From NCBI GenBank assembly GCA_026874595.1, contig CM049316.1:30609339-30673338 (forward strand): a stretch of 64,000 bases of DNA. Reading direction: 5' to 3'. The notes under the pieces are model-generated. The model was not told where the DNA came from and did not search any database. It saw only the letters and a program-made list of their open reading frames with translations. Both the position numbers and the translations under genes were made by a program. Of the stretch, positions 49,212-60,793 are shown piece after piece; position 1 is the stretch's first letter, and each line of letters begins with the position of its first letter. Source of the DNA: Sipunculus nudus. Taxonomy: Eukaryota; Annelida; Sipuncula; Golfingiida; Sipunculidae.

Positions 49212-50559
49212 TACATATAAATAATAGTTATTATTTCTAGACTTCGTTATCATAATTATAAAGCATCATAATCTGGGGTAGTGCACATCAACATGGGTCG
49301 GTCATTTACTCTACAAATAACAATCAGATCACTGACAGCATGCATGGATAAGGGTGATTAAATTGATAACAATGTTTATATGAAGCAACAGGGAACCTAT
49401 TTTAACCACAGGAGATTTGATTTTTATTGTCCTTACAATCCCATGTGTACAGTGGTAATTTATTGTGTATGTGCTATCAGGTGTTATTTGGACAGAGATA
49501 GATGAGTGGTGAGTATAGTCTAGATAAAATGTAAAATTAGTGGATAATTATTTTGTTATATTGATTTTTAAAATCCATAGTGTTTGCTCCATATCCAGCT
49601 CGAAATTCTTATTCTCAAGCAAGGGAGGCAGAATCTTGCTTTCAGTTTCCATATTTCATTATGAGGCTGATACTTGTATAAAATGGAATCAACCCTATTG
49701 AAAATTATAATATTGATTGTTAAAAGCCCAAGGTTGTCCTCATGAGAAGGTAACATGTAGATCACCCATTTTGGTACCAGATCCAGTTCTGCATTATAAA
49801 TCTCTAGCAAGAGAGGCAGGATATGGCAGTCAATTTACATATTTAATTATGTTGCTAATACCAGTTTAAAAAGGAACCAAACCCAGCTAAGTAGCAAATT
49901 CTGACTTGAAATCAAGCATTTTGTGTCTGGTAAATACTTCATTTATGGAAAACATTACATTAAATTTGATGCTGTATTCAGTAAATCAAGACTGGGAAAC
50001 CTGTGGATGAGATGTATACAGAGCAAGATAAAAAGTATGCTGTTGTAACAAGAGCTGCCTGTACCTCTGTAACATAATGGTCTCCATGTGACTTATCTGA
50101 TGTAGAAGATATACATGTACATTCTGCTAGATCGGAATTATCTTGTCTCTTTTTATTAGGCTCAATACTGGTCCAATGCATATCTGTTGTGTTGAGTCCA
50201 AGCTGGATGCGCATGATGCTTCTAAGTCATATTAAACTACATAGCAATATCATTCCATTTCCTTTATAAAATATATCACATTTAATATTTTTTGCAGAAA
50301 AATATTCAAATATCAGCACACAACATACTATTTGGTTAAATATACTTTAGAGTATGAATGTCAGAGCCCTCAAAGGATAAGACTAATCATTCTATAGGTG
50401 TGATTACAATTCACAGTATGTGTAACTGTGAATTTATTTTAGATGAGGCAACCATACACAGTTCAATTATCGATGCGTCATCAGCAGGTGAGTTACATAT
50501 ACAGATAAAAAGACTGTTAAGTGTATTTAAAAATTATAATCAAAACTTCAGGTGAGGCT

Positions 50560-51345
50560 TATGTATGACTGTCCTTGCAAAAGCCATAAGTCTGTCCTCT
50601 GGTGAAAAATGTATAGAGCTGTAGTCCTGTCCTCATGTGACACATGTATACAGCTGTGGGCCTAGCTATCCTCAGGTGAGGCAAGTTTACAACTGTGGTC
50701 CTGTTCTGAGGTGAGACATGTATAGAGCTGTAGGCCTATCCTCAGGTCATACATGTATATAGTTGTAAGTCTGTCCTCAGGTGAGACCTGTATACAGCTG
50801 TAGTCCTGTCCTCAAGTGACACTTGTATACAGCTGTAGGCCTGTCCTCAGGTGAGACAAGTTTACAGCTGTAAGCCTGTCCTCAGGTGAGGCATGTATAC
50901 ATCTGAAGGTATGTCCTCAGATGGGAAATGTATACAGCTGTAGTCCTGTCCTCAGGTGAGGCATGTATAGAGCTGTAAGCCCATCCTCAGGTGAGACATG
51001 TATACAGCTGTAGGCCTGTCCTCAGGTGAAACATGTATACAGCTGTAAGCCTATCCTCAGGTGAGGCATGTATACAGCTGTAGGCTGTCCTCAGGTGAGG
51101 CAAGTTTACAGCTGTAGGCCTGTCCTCAGGTGAGGCATGTATACAACTGATGGTCTGTCCTCAGATGGGAAATGTATACAGCTGTAGGCCTGTCCTCAGG
51201 TGAGACATGTATACAGCTGTAGGCCTGTCCTCAGTTGAAACATGTACACAGCAGTAAGCTTATCCTCAGGTGAGGCATGTATACAGCTGTAGGCTGTCCT
51301 CAGGTGGGGCTTGTATACAGCTGTACGCCTGTCTACAGGTAAGGC
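50560..51345 (+). repeat. Minisatellite, 35-bp unit, ~22 copies
   Basis: The unit reads CTGTCCTCAGGTGAGGCATG followed by TATACAGCTGTAGGC. Copies vary at GAGACATG/GAGGCATG, CAAGTTTACAGC and a few single bases. GTGAGG/GTAAGG-like text recurs in each unit and resembles splice donors, but no exons are present. Confidence 0.85.
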
Positions 51346-51639
51346 AGTATAAGGTGCTATAAATGCAATGCTTCATAATTATTTTTTCCAAATGTTAGGT
51401 CATTTATATTTTTTGGCGATACAATCTGAGTAGGTATAATTTCTAGTTTGATGCACAAGATCCTTGGGAGGAATTCTCAATTTAAAGTCACAAGAGGAAA
51501 TTTGTCAAAAGTAAAAATAAAAATGCACTCCACATACACCCACAGCTTACAGGTGGGACAGGTGTTCATCTGATAAACCACAATCACCTTCAAATCAAAT
51601 ATGAATCATTACATTTGTTTGAGAGCTGATAAAATTAAT

Positions 51640-52150
51640 ATGGGCGATAGGAGTACGTGAGTGAGGGCAGATGCAACATATGTCGGCAGGACAGAATGCA
51701 ATGCTCTCTGGTACAACATGGTACCTCCCTCCTGGTATCGCAAATATCACGTACCTGATAACATTACTCTGGTAGTGGGCAAAGGTGGGGATTAGTCACA
51801 TGACGAACATGAAAGCTATCACATGCAATAAGTGCAATCAGGAAATGTAAGGTACATTTGATGGGAAAGATTATGGCAAATATAGTAACGCATGCCAAGG
51901 CCCGTTCTTATCAGATCTTATTATCGCTTACTGATAAGGGCCTGGACTTGTAGTATACCCAAGCAACTCTGATGACTTCGCCAGTGTGGATTCTTTTGCA
52001 CTGATAACGACATGAGTGATAGGGTTAGATACCTCTAACATGCAACGCTCACAGCAAACGATGTTACAGAGTGGTTAAATATCTGCATCTGAGAAATCAT
52101 GAAGTTCCGTATTTTATCGCGTATCAGAGATTCACCAGGAAAGTTTTCAG
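51640..52150. promoter_or_regulatory. Candidate regulatory island with GATA cluster
   Basis: CTTATCAG at 51907-51914 and CTGATAAG at 51931-51938 are exact inverted repeats, with a third TTATC site between them at 51921. More GATA-type sites flank this (CCTGATAACATT, GGCGATAGG, ACTGATAACGAC, GTGATAGGG). Composition is higher in GC and CpG than the flanks and the sequence is not repetitive. Confidence 0.35.
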
Positions 52151-53699
52151 CGAGATTTCTATCAAAAGGTAAAAAAATTGTTTTCCAATAGCTTTGCTGA
52201 TGTGATAATTATATTATGATTCAAAGCATCTTCAGGGATCAAGAAAGGTTAATATTTTTGTGGGAAGTCATCTGAACACTTTTATTACATTAGATTGAAG
52301 TATTCATATCATGTGAACAGAATGGAGGTAATGATTGATATTTTGCTGTTTATGGTTTTTCTTGGAAGGACTAAATTGTTGAAATATTTTGCAACAACAA
52401 AAAATATTAACTTATCACAAAATATTTTGTTCGGTCCAGGAGTACAACATCCTGCAGTGGAATAAATAACAGAAAAATATGTATTTTTTCCAGTAATTTA
52501 CATGAAATTGAAATTAAAAGCAATCAAATAATACATTATACTGATATGAATAAATGGAAATGAAAGATAATGTATGTCAGGCAGCAAAACTAATTAAAGC
52601 AAGTACTGGAGAATAAGCAAATACTGACACAAGAGGAGATCCCTAAAATCACACTTTAAAGATTGACACAGCGAGCATTTTAAGTGTTGGCATTATGTAA
52701 TCATTTAGAGATAAGAGGCAATATTTCATGCTAATATCATATGGGGGTGCATTAAGTACCTGCTTATATACCAAGTCTTAAGTAACTAGCAAGAGAGAAT
52801 GAATAAACATACATATGTTGCCTGTTAAATAAAAGGTAAATATATGTGGGCAGTGCAAGGCTACATAAAAAAAATTGATTGTTCTATTGAATTGCTGCTC
52901 TTGTTTTTCATGGACCCAAGTTTTTTTAGCGGGGCTGGGGTAAATGGGCACTAAATCCTCTGCAGTAATGAGGCTAATTGGTATTCCTGATTCACTAACT
53001 TCAAAGAAATCACTATGTGTTTTAATTATCAGTACAAATCTTTAAGTCATTAAAGTGTTAAATATGGTAAAACATAGGTTTAACTTCATAAAAAATGTGT
53101 AAAATAACAGTTGAAATGTTAGAGATTTAAAGATAAGCTTTAATGTTTTAAATATGGTAAAAAACATTGACTAAACTTCATGTAAAATATGGAAAATAAC
53201 AGTTGAAATGATAGAGATTTAAAGGTAAGCTTATTTAAGGAATGTGCTGAGATATTTTAGAGAGCAACTTATGGACATTTATGAAATAAATTTTGTTTTA
53301 TTTCATATCTGAAATCAAAAGTATAGTCATCACAGAAATGAAAGTTATTTAGAATTTTTGTGGACAATTATGGGTTCATAGGGTAGCAGAGAAATCTTAC
53401 GTAACTTTCAGGTATCCTTGGTCATGAAAAATATATCAGTTATCAAACACCATGTATAAAGCTTCTGACTCTAGTATTGTAGAATATTTAAAAAGATTGA
53501 TGTAAATTTATCAAACATTTATATTAACTGTAAAAAAAAAAAAAGAAATGCCTGTCAACTGTGGCTGAATATCACCAGTTTTATTTTCAAACTCTGATGC
53601 AACATTATATTATAAATAAAGTTAGTGTTAGGCCTCCAAGGACAGGTATAATGTAATTTGAGCTAGAGGAAGTTCTGTATAATGATAAGGATTATTGGA
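52151..53699. other. No gene seen; short AT-rich duplication
   Basis: The text GTTAAATATGGTAAAACAT and AATAACAGTTGAAATG recurs at about 53057-53130 and 53148-53220, a tandem duplication of about 92 bp. The rest is unique AT-rich sequence. Confidence 0.4.
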
Positions 53700-53960
53700 G
53701 TAACTCATATAATTGCTGACAAATTCTCTCCGTGCATAAGCTCACGCAGTTTGGCAAGTCCCTGTTGACTTAAACTCAGAAAAACAATGACTGATCGTTT
53801 ATAAAATTCATGAACATTGACACGTACTTCTCTGTTCTTTGGCCAGTGATCTTTATCAGCAGTTAAATTTTGAAATAACCCTTGGATGTGGTATTCTAGG
53901 TTCAAGTATTTGGGCGTCAACAATAGATAAATCTATATATGGAACTGACAGTGTCGTTAT
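53700..53960. promoter_or_regulatory. Candidate conserved segment, non-coding or weak minus-strand frame
   Basis: This unique segment has an open minus-strand frame of 72 codons (53923 to 53705) with a soluble-protein-like composition, but its first codon is TTG, not ATG. Splice sites are not convincing. Motifs such as GCTGATAAAGATCACTGGCC on the minus strand suit a regulatory element as well. I prefer non-coding. Confidence 0.25.
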
Positions 53961-54109
53961 AGAGCACTTAACCTTATCATCACCTTTATTGTGTATTATC
54001 TGTAATGGATCCAGAAAAAATGGGGCAATCAGTCATTACCCAGGTAAAAAAAAGGGCATATAACCGGGGCCATGTGGCATGGTATGCATGTATTGGCCCT
54101 GGACAAGCT

Positions 54110-54450
54110 ATCAAGTTGGTAAATATAATCAGAGATTAGATTATGAGAGATTAGAAGAGGCCCCCCCAAGGCTGATATGAAAATGCCCAATTTGCATGCA
54201 CAAACCAGCTGTAAATGTCCACCTTATCTCTTATAGGCAATCCAGTTTGGGCGTTGATTAGCATGCGCATATTTGTACCTGAGGTTAATCAGTGGGTCAG
54301 GGTGTTTTGTGGTGTAAGATGTGATAAGATTTATGTCACTCAGACCGACCTATTTTGATAGCTATATGAGCACTCTCCAACGTTATCTGATAAAATGCTC
54401 CCTGTCACGTTTCATTTGTACTTGATGCACCTGTACAGGCTCCGCCTATA
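54110..54450. promoter_or_regulatory. Candidate regulatory island
   Basis: The segment contains AATTTGCATGCAC (octamer-like), GTTGATTAGCATGCGCATAT, GAGGTTAATCAGTGGG, TGTGATAAGATTTATG and GTTATCTGATAAAATG. These are homeodomain- and GATA-type motifs in a unique stretch richer in GC than its neighbours. No coding frame is present. Confidence 0.3.
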
Positions 54451-55827
54451 TTACACACACGTACACACAGAAATATAAATATGTTTAACAAGCACAAATT
54501 ATAACCTCACCTTCTAAATTTAAAATGGATTTTATGAATAATACTTAAAAACACATTGTCTTAATACAGGTATGGATATATATATAGGATATCTTAGAAG
54601 AGGGGAGGGTGGTTAAGGGCGAGGGGTTAGGGAGGGGCTCATCAGGTGGCACATGCAGGCAAACCATTGTGCTGATTGAGTGCTTAAGTAAACTTTATAC
54701 ATAACTCTTGCATGCTTGGTTATAGGGAAGAAAACAGTGCACCTAGAAATCTGGTGCTTCTGTTCCTCATTAAGCATCAAGTTTTCTATTTCCAAGAACT
54801 TAAGATTGGAAAATGAGTGGGTGCTTTCTCCTCTAAACCCCCCCCCCCCCCCCATGTCCTGATTAAACAGTTAAGATTTGGAAATGAAAACCTAGAATGT
54901 ACTCCAAAAAGAAAGCACATGCCTCTGCCACTACTGGGACCTGTTACATAATGACCCAGCCAAAATGTAATAAATTATTTCTTAACCCATGGCACAGTTA
55001 AACTAGTTTCAGTGAAACTATAATTATTTTTAAAAAATTGGATATATTGGCAATAGACATACTGGAACCAAACTTGCACGTGTCCATATGTCTACAAAAT
55101 ATTTCCATGAAATCCATCAAGAAATTAACATGATTTAATATAGGCAAATAAATACATATTATGTACCTTTATTAGTATGTTCAGAGAGAGAGAGAAGGAG
55201 AGAGAGAAAAGAGCAAGAAAAATTTGAAGAGTATATCTGTATACAGTTTTAGCCACATCTAACATTTTAAGACGGCAAAGTTTTACAAGGAATGAGCATA
55301 ATTTTACTGACTCTTAAGGTTTAGGAACATTTGTTTAATTTAATTAAATGTTTACATGTTTATACACAAACAAGGGGTGGTGCTGGACATAGCAGGAGTT
55401 AATAGTTCATGATTTCTTTCACTAGATGTCACTGTATGCAATAAGATAACTTTTCCCTGCATCAGTGAGTGCTTGGCTGCTCTCAGACTGTTTGTTTTAG
55501 CTGTTCAAACAGAACCAAGGCCTCTCGAATGAGACTTAACAGTAATTGCTCTTTCAATTAAAGTAAACCTCCAGTAAAAGGTCAGATATTTTGGGAACAA
55601 AACATACTTCAATTATGTTTAGGGCCTCTCAAAAGGGAACCTGAGGTCAGTTGATGGTTCATCTACATGCAAGTACGCATGTTTTGCTGATGTTTGGATC
55701 ATACAAATGATACCTGTAACAACATGATAGAGGTAAAAAATTATTGAAACCCATGGAAGGTCACGCCTTTACACAAATTAAGAACCATACCTTTTCTGTG
55801 TGTGCAATAGTAATTCTGGTATTTAAT
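54451..55827. other. No gene seen; C run and GA microsatellite
   Basis: A C run lies at 54838-54853 and a GA-rich run at 55183-55213. Otherwise unique AT-rich sequence precedes family A copy 3. Confidence 0.4.
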
Positions 55828-58461
55828 TTTTTAGCTCAGCTGACTATAAGTCATCTGAGCTATAGTCGTGGTCCATTGTCTGTTGTCCGTCCGTCTGCCC
55901 GTCTGTCCGTCCATCTGTCGATGTGGCACGTTTTGAAACAGTAAGACCTAGGAATCCAAAATTTGGCATAGTGTTAGATGTCCCCAAGATCTCCTTCCAA
56001 GCCGAAAACTGGGTCTTTGTGACTTTGTTCCTTTGAGAAATTAAGGAAAAACCTCAATTTTTTATAAAAAACCTATTTTCACACTTCAGGGCTGCCTAAT
56101 ATCAAAACCACTCATCTTTTTTTCCTCATATTTACCATAAATATTCCTCTATATAGTTCCTATATACATGCCTGAAATTATGTCTGTATTATATGATTTA
56201 AGAAAGTTATGGGCCAGAACATAATGCATTTTGTAAGAAAACAGGAAAGATATTTGATCACTTAACACAAAACTTGTTAAAGCTATGGACCTTTTTTCAA
56301 GTAATATAACTTTAATTAATCAAAATTAAATTGTATACCCAAAATTAGATCAAAATCTTTTAAATTTTTTAAAATATTAACAAAAATAAAAAATTGGTAC
56401 CTTAAATTTTGCCTAACTTTGACCTTGGCACGTTTTTTTTTCTGTAAGTACTGTGGATTTAATTTTCTCAGCATGTTTTTGTTAGCATTTTGTCTGTTAA
56501 CACCAAAAATTTGAAACCAGTTGATCAAAAACTGTAGATTTTATTCAAGTTTTTAAGTACCATGTAATATATTGTTAACATCGGGCTAGTGTTATGCAGT
56601 TTGCAAGAGCTCAGCTCCCCAGCTTATGCTCTCAGTTTGTAAAATTTGGCATACAATTAGATGTCTCCAAAATCCCCTATCATGCCAAGAATTTGGTCAC
56701 TAGGACTTAATACCTTTGAGATATTTATGAAAAACTTCATTTTTCAATTAAAAACCCATTGTTACACTTCAATACTGCCTAATATCAAAACCACTGATCT
56801 GACTTTAATCATATATAATATACATGTTTTTCTATACATTCTCTGTGCACATGCCAGAAATGATGTCAGTATTGCGTAATTGTTTTAGGTTATGGGCCCA
56901 AACATAATGCACTTTGTAAAAAAATCAAGAAATATATTTACTCCCTTAACAAGAGGATTGCTGAAGCTAGAGATTTTTTGTCAGGGATGTAACATTTTTT
57001 AATCAAGATTCAATTGAATACCCAAAATTAGTTCTGAATTTTTAAAATTTTATAAGTTATTAGTATAAATATAAATTAGTACCTTAAATTTTGCCCAACT
57101 TTGACCATTTCACTTTTGTTTCATGTGAGCTCTGTTTATATAATTTTCATATCATGCACACATTAGGATTTCAGCTTTTTAAGCTGAAAGAAATTGGCCA
57201 AAAATTGTAGCTTTTATTAATGTTTTTATAAGACCATGTCAGACCTTGGCTCTCTCCAGCCACTCTTGAGTCACCTGTAGGTTGACCTTGTTGAACTTTC
57301 AGCAAATTATGCACGCTTGAGGCGAGGCATATACTGGGGCAGCCAGGCAGCTTATGGCCAGCCACAATTGATCCAGGTGTCCAACCCAACTCATCTAGTA
57401 GTTTTAACCAACAACATAACAATTAACAATAAATTAATCAATTTTTATTGGTTTTTAATTACAAATTAAAGAAAAATAGAAAAGGAATTTGTAATTAATA
57501 GTAATAGGGAATTTACTTGCATTTACTGATGATATAAGAATCTTGTATCGATGGATAGAATGTCACATATTCCAAATAACACCATGCAGTCACCTATGGC
57601 ATTTTTCAGTTCAATTTTAATAATAAAAAAGTAAATCATATTATTCATTACTAATCATTAGGGATCATATGAAGGAAATTAATGATAGACAAAGATGCAG
57701 TTGATAATATTAATCTAGATTCCTACTGTGTCTAGTGTGTACATTGATGTGAAATTAGTCCAAAATGAATATATCACATTTAATTTTTTAATATGAATAA
57801 AAGCCATAAAACCTGGTACTTATGATCATTATTTAAATGTGTGAATTTTGAACATTCTAGATTCTCAACACCATTGTTTGGTGAAAACTGAATAAATACC
57901 CGACATGGTGGGAATACTTTGCAGTTGTATTTAAATACGAATATGAATATGTACTCCATTATAAAATTTCTTGCATAAAGAATGGGAATTCAGGTAAAAA
58001 TGAAAATATATGAATACCAGTGCAAATACTTTCCAAATGTATTCATGAATGCATTCATGAATATATTCTTTAATATTATTTTAATAATCATTTCAGTTAT
58101 ATTTCATTTTAAAAATCATACGATTCTCTTATTATTTTTAATAAAAATTATATCTGGGACAATATTTGTAATTATTTTAATAAATAGTTAAACTCTTATA
58201 TTATATGTTCTGCTTATATGTTATATGGCCAAGTCAAAATCTGTGTGACAATAGTACTCCATTTGTTAATAAAATAAATTAAATCAATTTTCTTCTCTGT
58301 CTCCAAAGGTACTATCAAAATCATACATAAGCTAAACAACAACAACTCATAATAAAGCTTATATACTTATTACCAAACAAAACCAGCATGTGCCTCATTT
58401 CTAAATCATATTATTTTATCATATATAACAGCTGAGCGCCGTGACCCATAGGTCCCTTGTT
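55828..58461 (+). mobile_element. Family A repeat, copy 3: Helentron/HINE-like element (2.63 kb)
   Basis: This is the third full copy, ending about 1.1 kb upstream of the PR-domain exon. The 5' hairpin is at 55833-55861. The GTCC run is degraded by interruptions such as GTCTGCCC. The 3' end shows CAGCTGAGC, then GTGACC-CATA-GGTCCC and CTTGTT followed by a T run. The inner TATTCATGAATGC palindrome is retained near 58038. Substitutions relative to copies 1 and 2 are scattered, as expected for an old, inactive insertion. Confidence 0.7.
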
Positions 58462-59094
58462 TTTTTACTTAATTACATGGAAAATGGGAATTTTAAAAAA
58501 ATTATATATAAAATGTGTTGAATTCAGGATTTATACATGTTAAAACAGTTTTTAGATTCATGTAAATATAGTATTGTTTTCATTCAATAATTCTAAAGAT
58601 TTTTGGTTGATTAAAAGAGAAGTACTCTGCTACAGTTTGAATTTGACATTTATTGTGCTCAGATGGTCCTTAAATTCAGTACTGGCTGTATGTTTGATAT
58701 GTATTAAAAACACCTAATAAATGTTACCAATTCCCCCTTGCCCCAAGTACCACCTGTCCTAATCAGAAAAATTCTTCCACGAACTGTCAGCAGTAGTGGG
58801 AGTGTATTAGAATTGCAGGGAAAAAGAAGTAACAACAAAAAATATTAACCAACTTGAATTCAGTTTACCTGTACTCAAACTCTTGTTGCCTAGCTTACAC
58901 AACATTAATTCATTGATGCCCATGAACAACTTAAGTGATATTCTGTTCTCTAATAAACTTATTTAGTAATAGATGCACAAAAAGACAAAGAGAAACAGAC
59001 ATTAAATCATAGGTGCAAATCTTCTCTTATCAGTATCAGCAGAGTTTACCCTGAAGTATTTTCTACAATTAAGGGGTTCAGATTTCATTTTTAG

Positions 59095-59425
59095 AGACCC
59101 AATCACCTATCTGGCCTTTAAAGGTAATAAATTCCTTGGACCTTTAAAAAAATAGGTCAGAAATGTGAGTATCACTGCACACAGGCTGCATGTTTTGTTT
59201 ATATCAACAGGCTTTTAATATGTGGGGGCCCACCAAAATAAAACAAATTGAACAAGGGCATCTGGCAGCAAGTCAGATAAGCAAGAGTATTGCAACAAGT
59301 GACTTTAATACTTCCATATATAAATACCCAACCTTTCACCTTAGGTTACATGTTTTTCCCATTTGTCCACATTGCTGTATTTACAAACATGTTGTTGAAA
59401 AACAAGTTCACACATCCTTCCGGAG
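59095..59425 (+). repeat. Unclassified dispersed repeat, copy 2, just upstream of the PR exon
   Basis: AAAATAGGTCAGAAATGTG, CACACAGGCTGCATG, GGGGGCCCACCAAAATAA, and CCTTAGGTTACATGTTTTTC with ATTTGTCC match the repeat at 31950-32300. It ends about 170 bp before the PR-exon acceptor. The 81-codon frame here falls wholly inside the repeat and is not taken as a gene. Confidence 0.5.
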
Positions 59426-59571
59426 GCCTTTTTAGGACTTCTCACAACCAAAATTACCCTTAGGTCATTAATATATACACATGAGAAGCCAGAAATCAAA
59501 TAAATTCTTTTTCAAAAAGTATTTGATTTTGCAGCTTTAATATGTTGGTACTTGATAACAACAGTTTGATG

Positions 59572-59598
59572 GTATATATGTTTTTATCTTTTTCAGGG
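59572..59598 (+). promoter_or_regulatory. 3' splice acceptor of the PR-domain exon
   Basis: A T-rich tract (TTTTTATCTTTTTCAG) runs directly into the coding segment. The frame is also open upstream to an ATG at 59542, but that ATG lies before the polypyrimidine tract and is not a credible start. The composition change at 59597 and the matching donor at 59800 favour an internal exon over a first exon. Confidence 0.65.
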
Positions 59599-59799
59599 AG
59601 ATCAGAATCTGAACTTGAAGAACTGGGTCGTCAGTATGATCTGCCACAGGCTCATCTGCAGCTGAAAGACTCTGACTCACCAACAGATGGCGTGCATGTC
59701 TTCACTAAGGGCTCCCTGCCCCAGGGGACATGTTTTGGCCCTTATCAAGGTGGTCAGGTGACATCGGACGACTCAATGAGACCAGAATACGTCCTCAAG
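59597..59799 (+). CDS. Internal exon encoding part of a PR/SET-type domain (PRDM/FOG-like zinc-finger protein)
   Basis: This is a 203-bp internal exon. A pyrimidine-rich tract ending in TTTTTCAG at 59596 is the acceptor, and CTCAAG|GTAAAA after 59799 is the donor. The reading frame starts at codon position 2 (phase 1 intron before) and ends on a complete AAG codon (phase 0 intron after), giving 67 full codons. The peptide has an acidic start (SESELEELG), then LPQAHLQL, GVHVFTKGSL (31-40), PQGTC (41-45) and FGPYQG (46-51). The pattern of a GT.FGPY.G turn after a short beta-strand is typical of the N-terminal half of PR domains, the SET-like domains of PRDM zinc-finger regulators; FOG proteins have a degenerate version. 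The usual PGAGLGV motif is absent, so it is a divergent PR domain and I do not assign a subfamily. PR domains sit before C2H2 zinc fingers and act in nuclear transcriptional control; that role is family knowledge. No other exon of the gene is recognisable here. Composition is near 50% GC, well above the flanks. Confidence 0.72.
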
Positions 59800-59869
59800 G
59801 TAAAAAATTATTGGATACACAAGATTTACAGAACAGTCCTTCCTCACAGCACCAATTATCTTTAGAATT

Positions 59870-60121
59870 TAGGGTGGAGTGTTGTGGTGTAATGCTATGG
59901 GCACTGGACTTATGACCACAAGGTTAAGGGTTCATGCCTCGTTCTGACTGCCATCTGCACTAAGACTCCTAAGCAAGGTCTTTACCACAAGTGTGCACTT
60001 TCTCCACCCAAGAGTGAATGGGTACTGGTCATTGGTGGCAGGCAAATGTAGAATGAATAACCTTCTAGCACCTATTAATTATGGCTTCTTGGCTTGGATG
60101 CTCCCCAGGGAGCCCAGAAAA
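59870..60121 (+). mobile_element. tRNA-derived SINE in the intron just after the PR exon
   Basis: The left part has an A-box-like TGGTGTAATGCTATGGGC and a B box GGTTCATGCC (59929-59938). The body contains AGCAAGGTCTTTACCAC and CTTTCTCCACCCAAGAGTG followed by AATGGGTACTGG, the central block seen in several metazoan SINE families. It begins 70 bp after the splice donor, in the same orientation as the gene. Confidence 0.62.
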
Positions 60122-60793
60122 GCTACAAGAATGTAAAAAAGTCAAATGTCACAGTCAGTTTAGGCAGACATCATATGTGATAACAGACAATAAACCGCCA
60201 CCTTTACCTTCAAAAAATAATTTATATTTATTATTATATCTTTGCAAGGAGTTTATGTTGTTTGAAACAGGATTCCAGAAAAAAAATTTCTTTTTCAACT
60301 GTAGGATGTCACATGGGCCCAGGAATAAACAGTTTTCAATCTTATGATAGTAAAACTGTGATATAATCAGCAGGAAGCTAGTTCTCACGGTCAAGTTTTG
60401 CACATTTTTTCCCTCCTTTACATGAGATAAAACAGAAGTGGCTCTCAAGTGTTGATGCTGATATGACTTATTTGCATAGACTTTCTCAACCTGATATTTG
60501 TATAGGTTTTTCACCTTGTATTATCATGTAACACCCTTCAATGAGCATTGGTATTAGTGCCGTGTCAACACAGGTATGATCTATTGCTCATACACACACT
60601 GAAATAATAGATTTAATGACACATAATTTGGTTTCCTACGATAAAAAAGAAGACTGAAAAAAAAACCAGAAGTTCTATTGAGGTAAAAAGCCTCTAGGAC
60701 TTCATCAGGGGGGGGGGGGGTTGCACTAGTAGCCACCCACTTACAAACTTTAAAATAAAAACATTTTTTTTCAAAAATATATCAATGTATATT

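Larger units (their letters stand above)
47596..50559. other. No gene seen apart from the nested MITE
   Basis: Unique AT-rich sequence either side of 48837-49211. Short minus-strand frames near 49568 and 49978 share LD.V.K/RIRISSWIW-like stretches with no domain; they may reflect a weak local repeat (CTCGAAATTC/TCTCTAGCAAG text near 49600 and 49800). Confidence 0.35.

Noticed and set aside
53705-53923. 72-codon minus-strand frame as a small gene
   Set aside because: The first codon is TTG and no ATG is near. It is kept only as a candidate conserved non-coding segment.
59542-59596. ATG at 59542 as the start of the PR-domain protein
   Set aside because: It precedes a polypyrimidine tract and AG acceptor. 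Residues before 59597 look intronic (MVYMFLSFS), and PR-domain exons are usually internal.
60155-60514. 119-codon minus-strand frame
   Set aside because: It is among the longest frames in the window, but its composition is AT-driven (many K, N, Y, F), it has no motif, and it lies in the presumed intron on the opposite strand.
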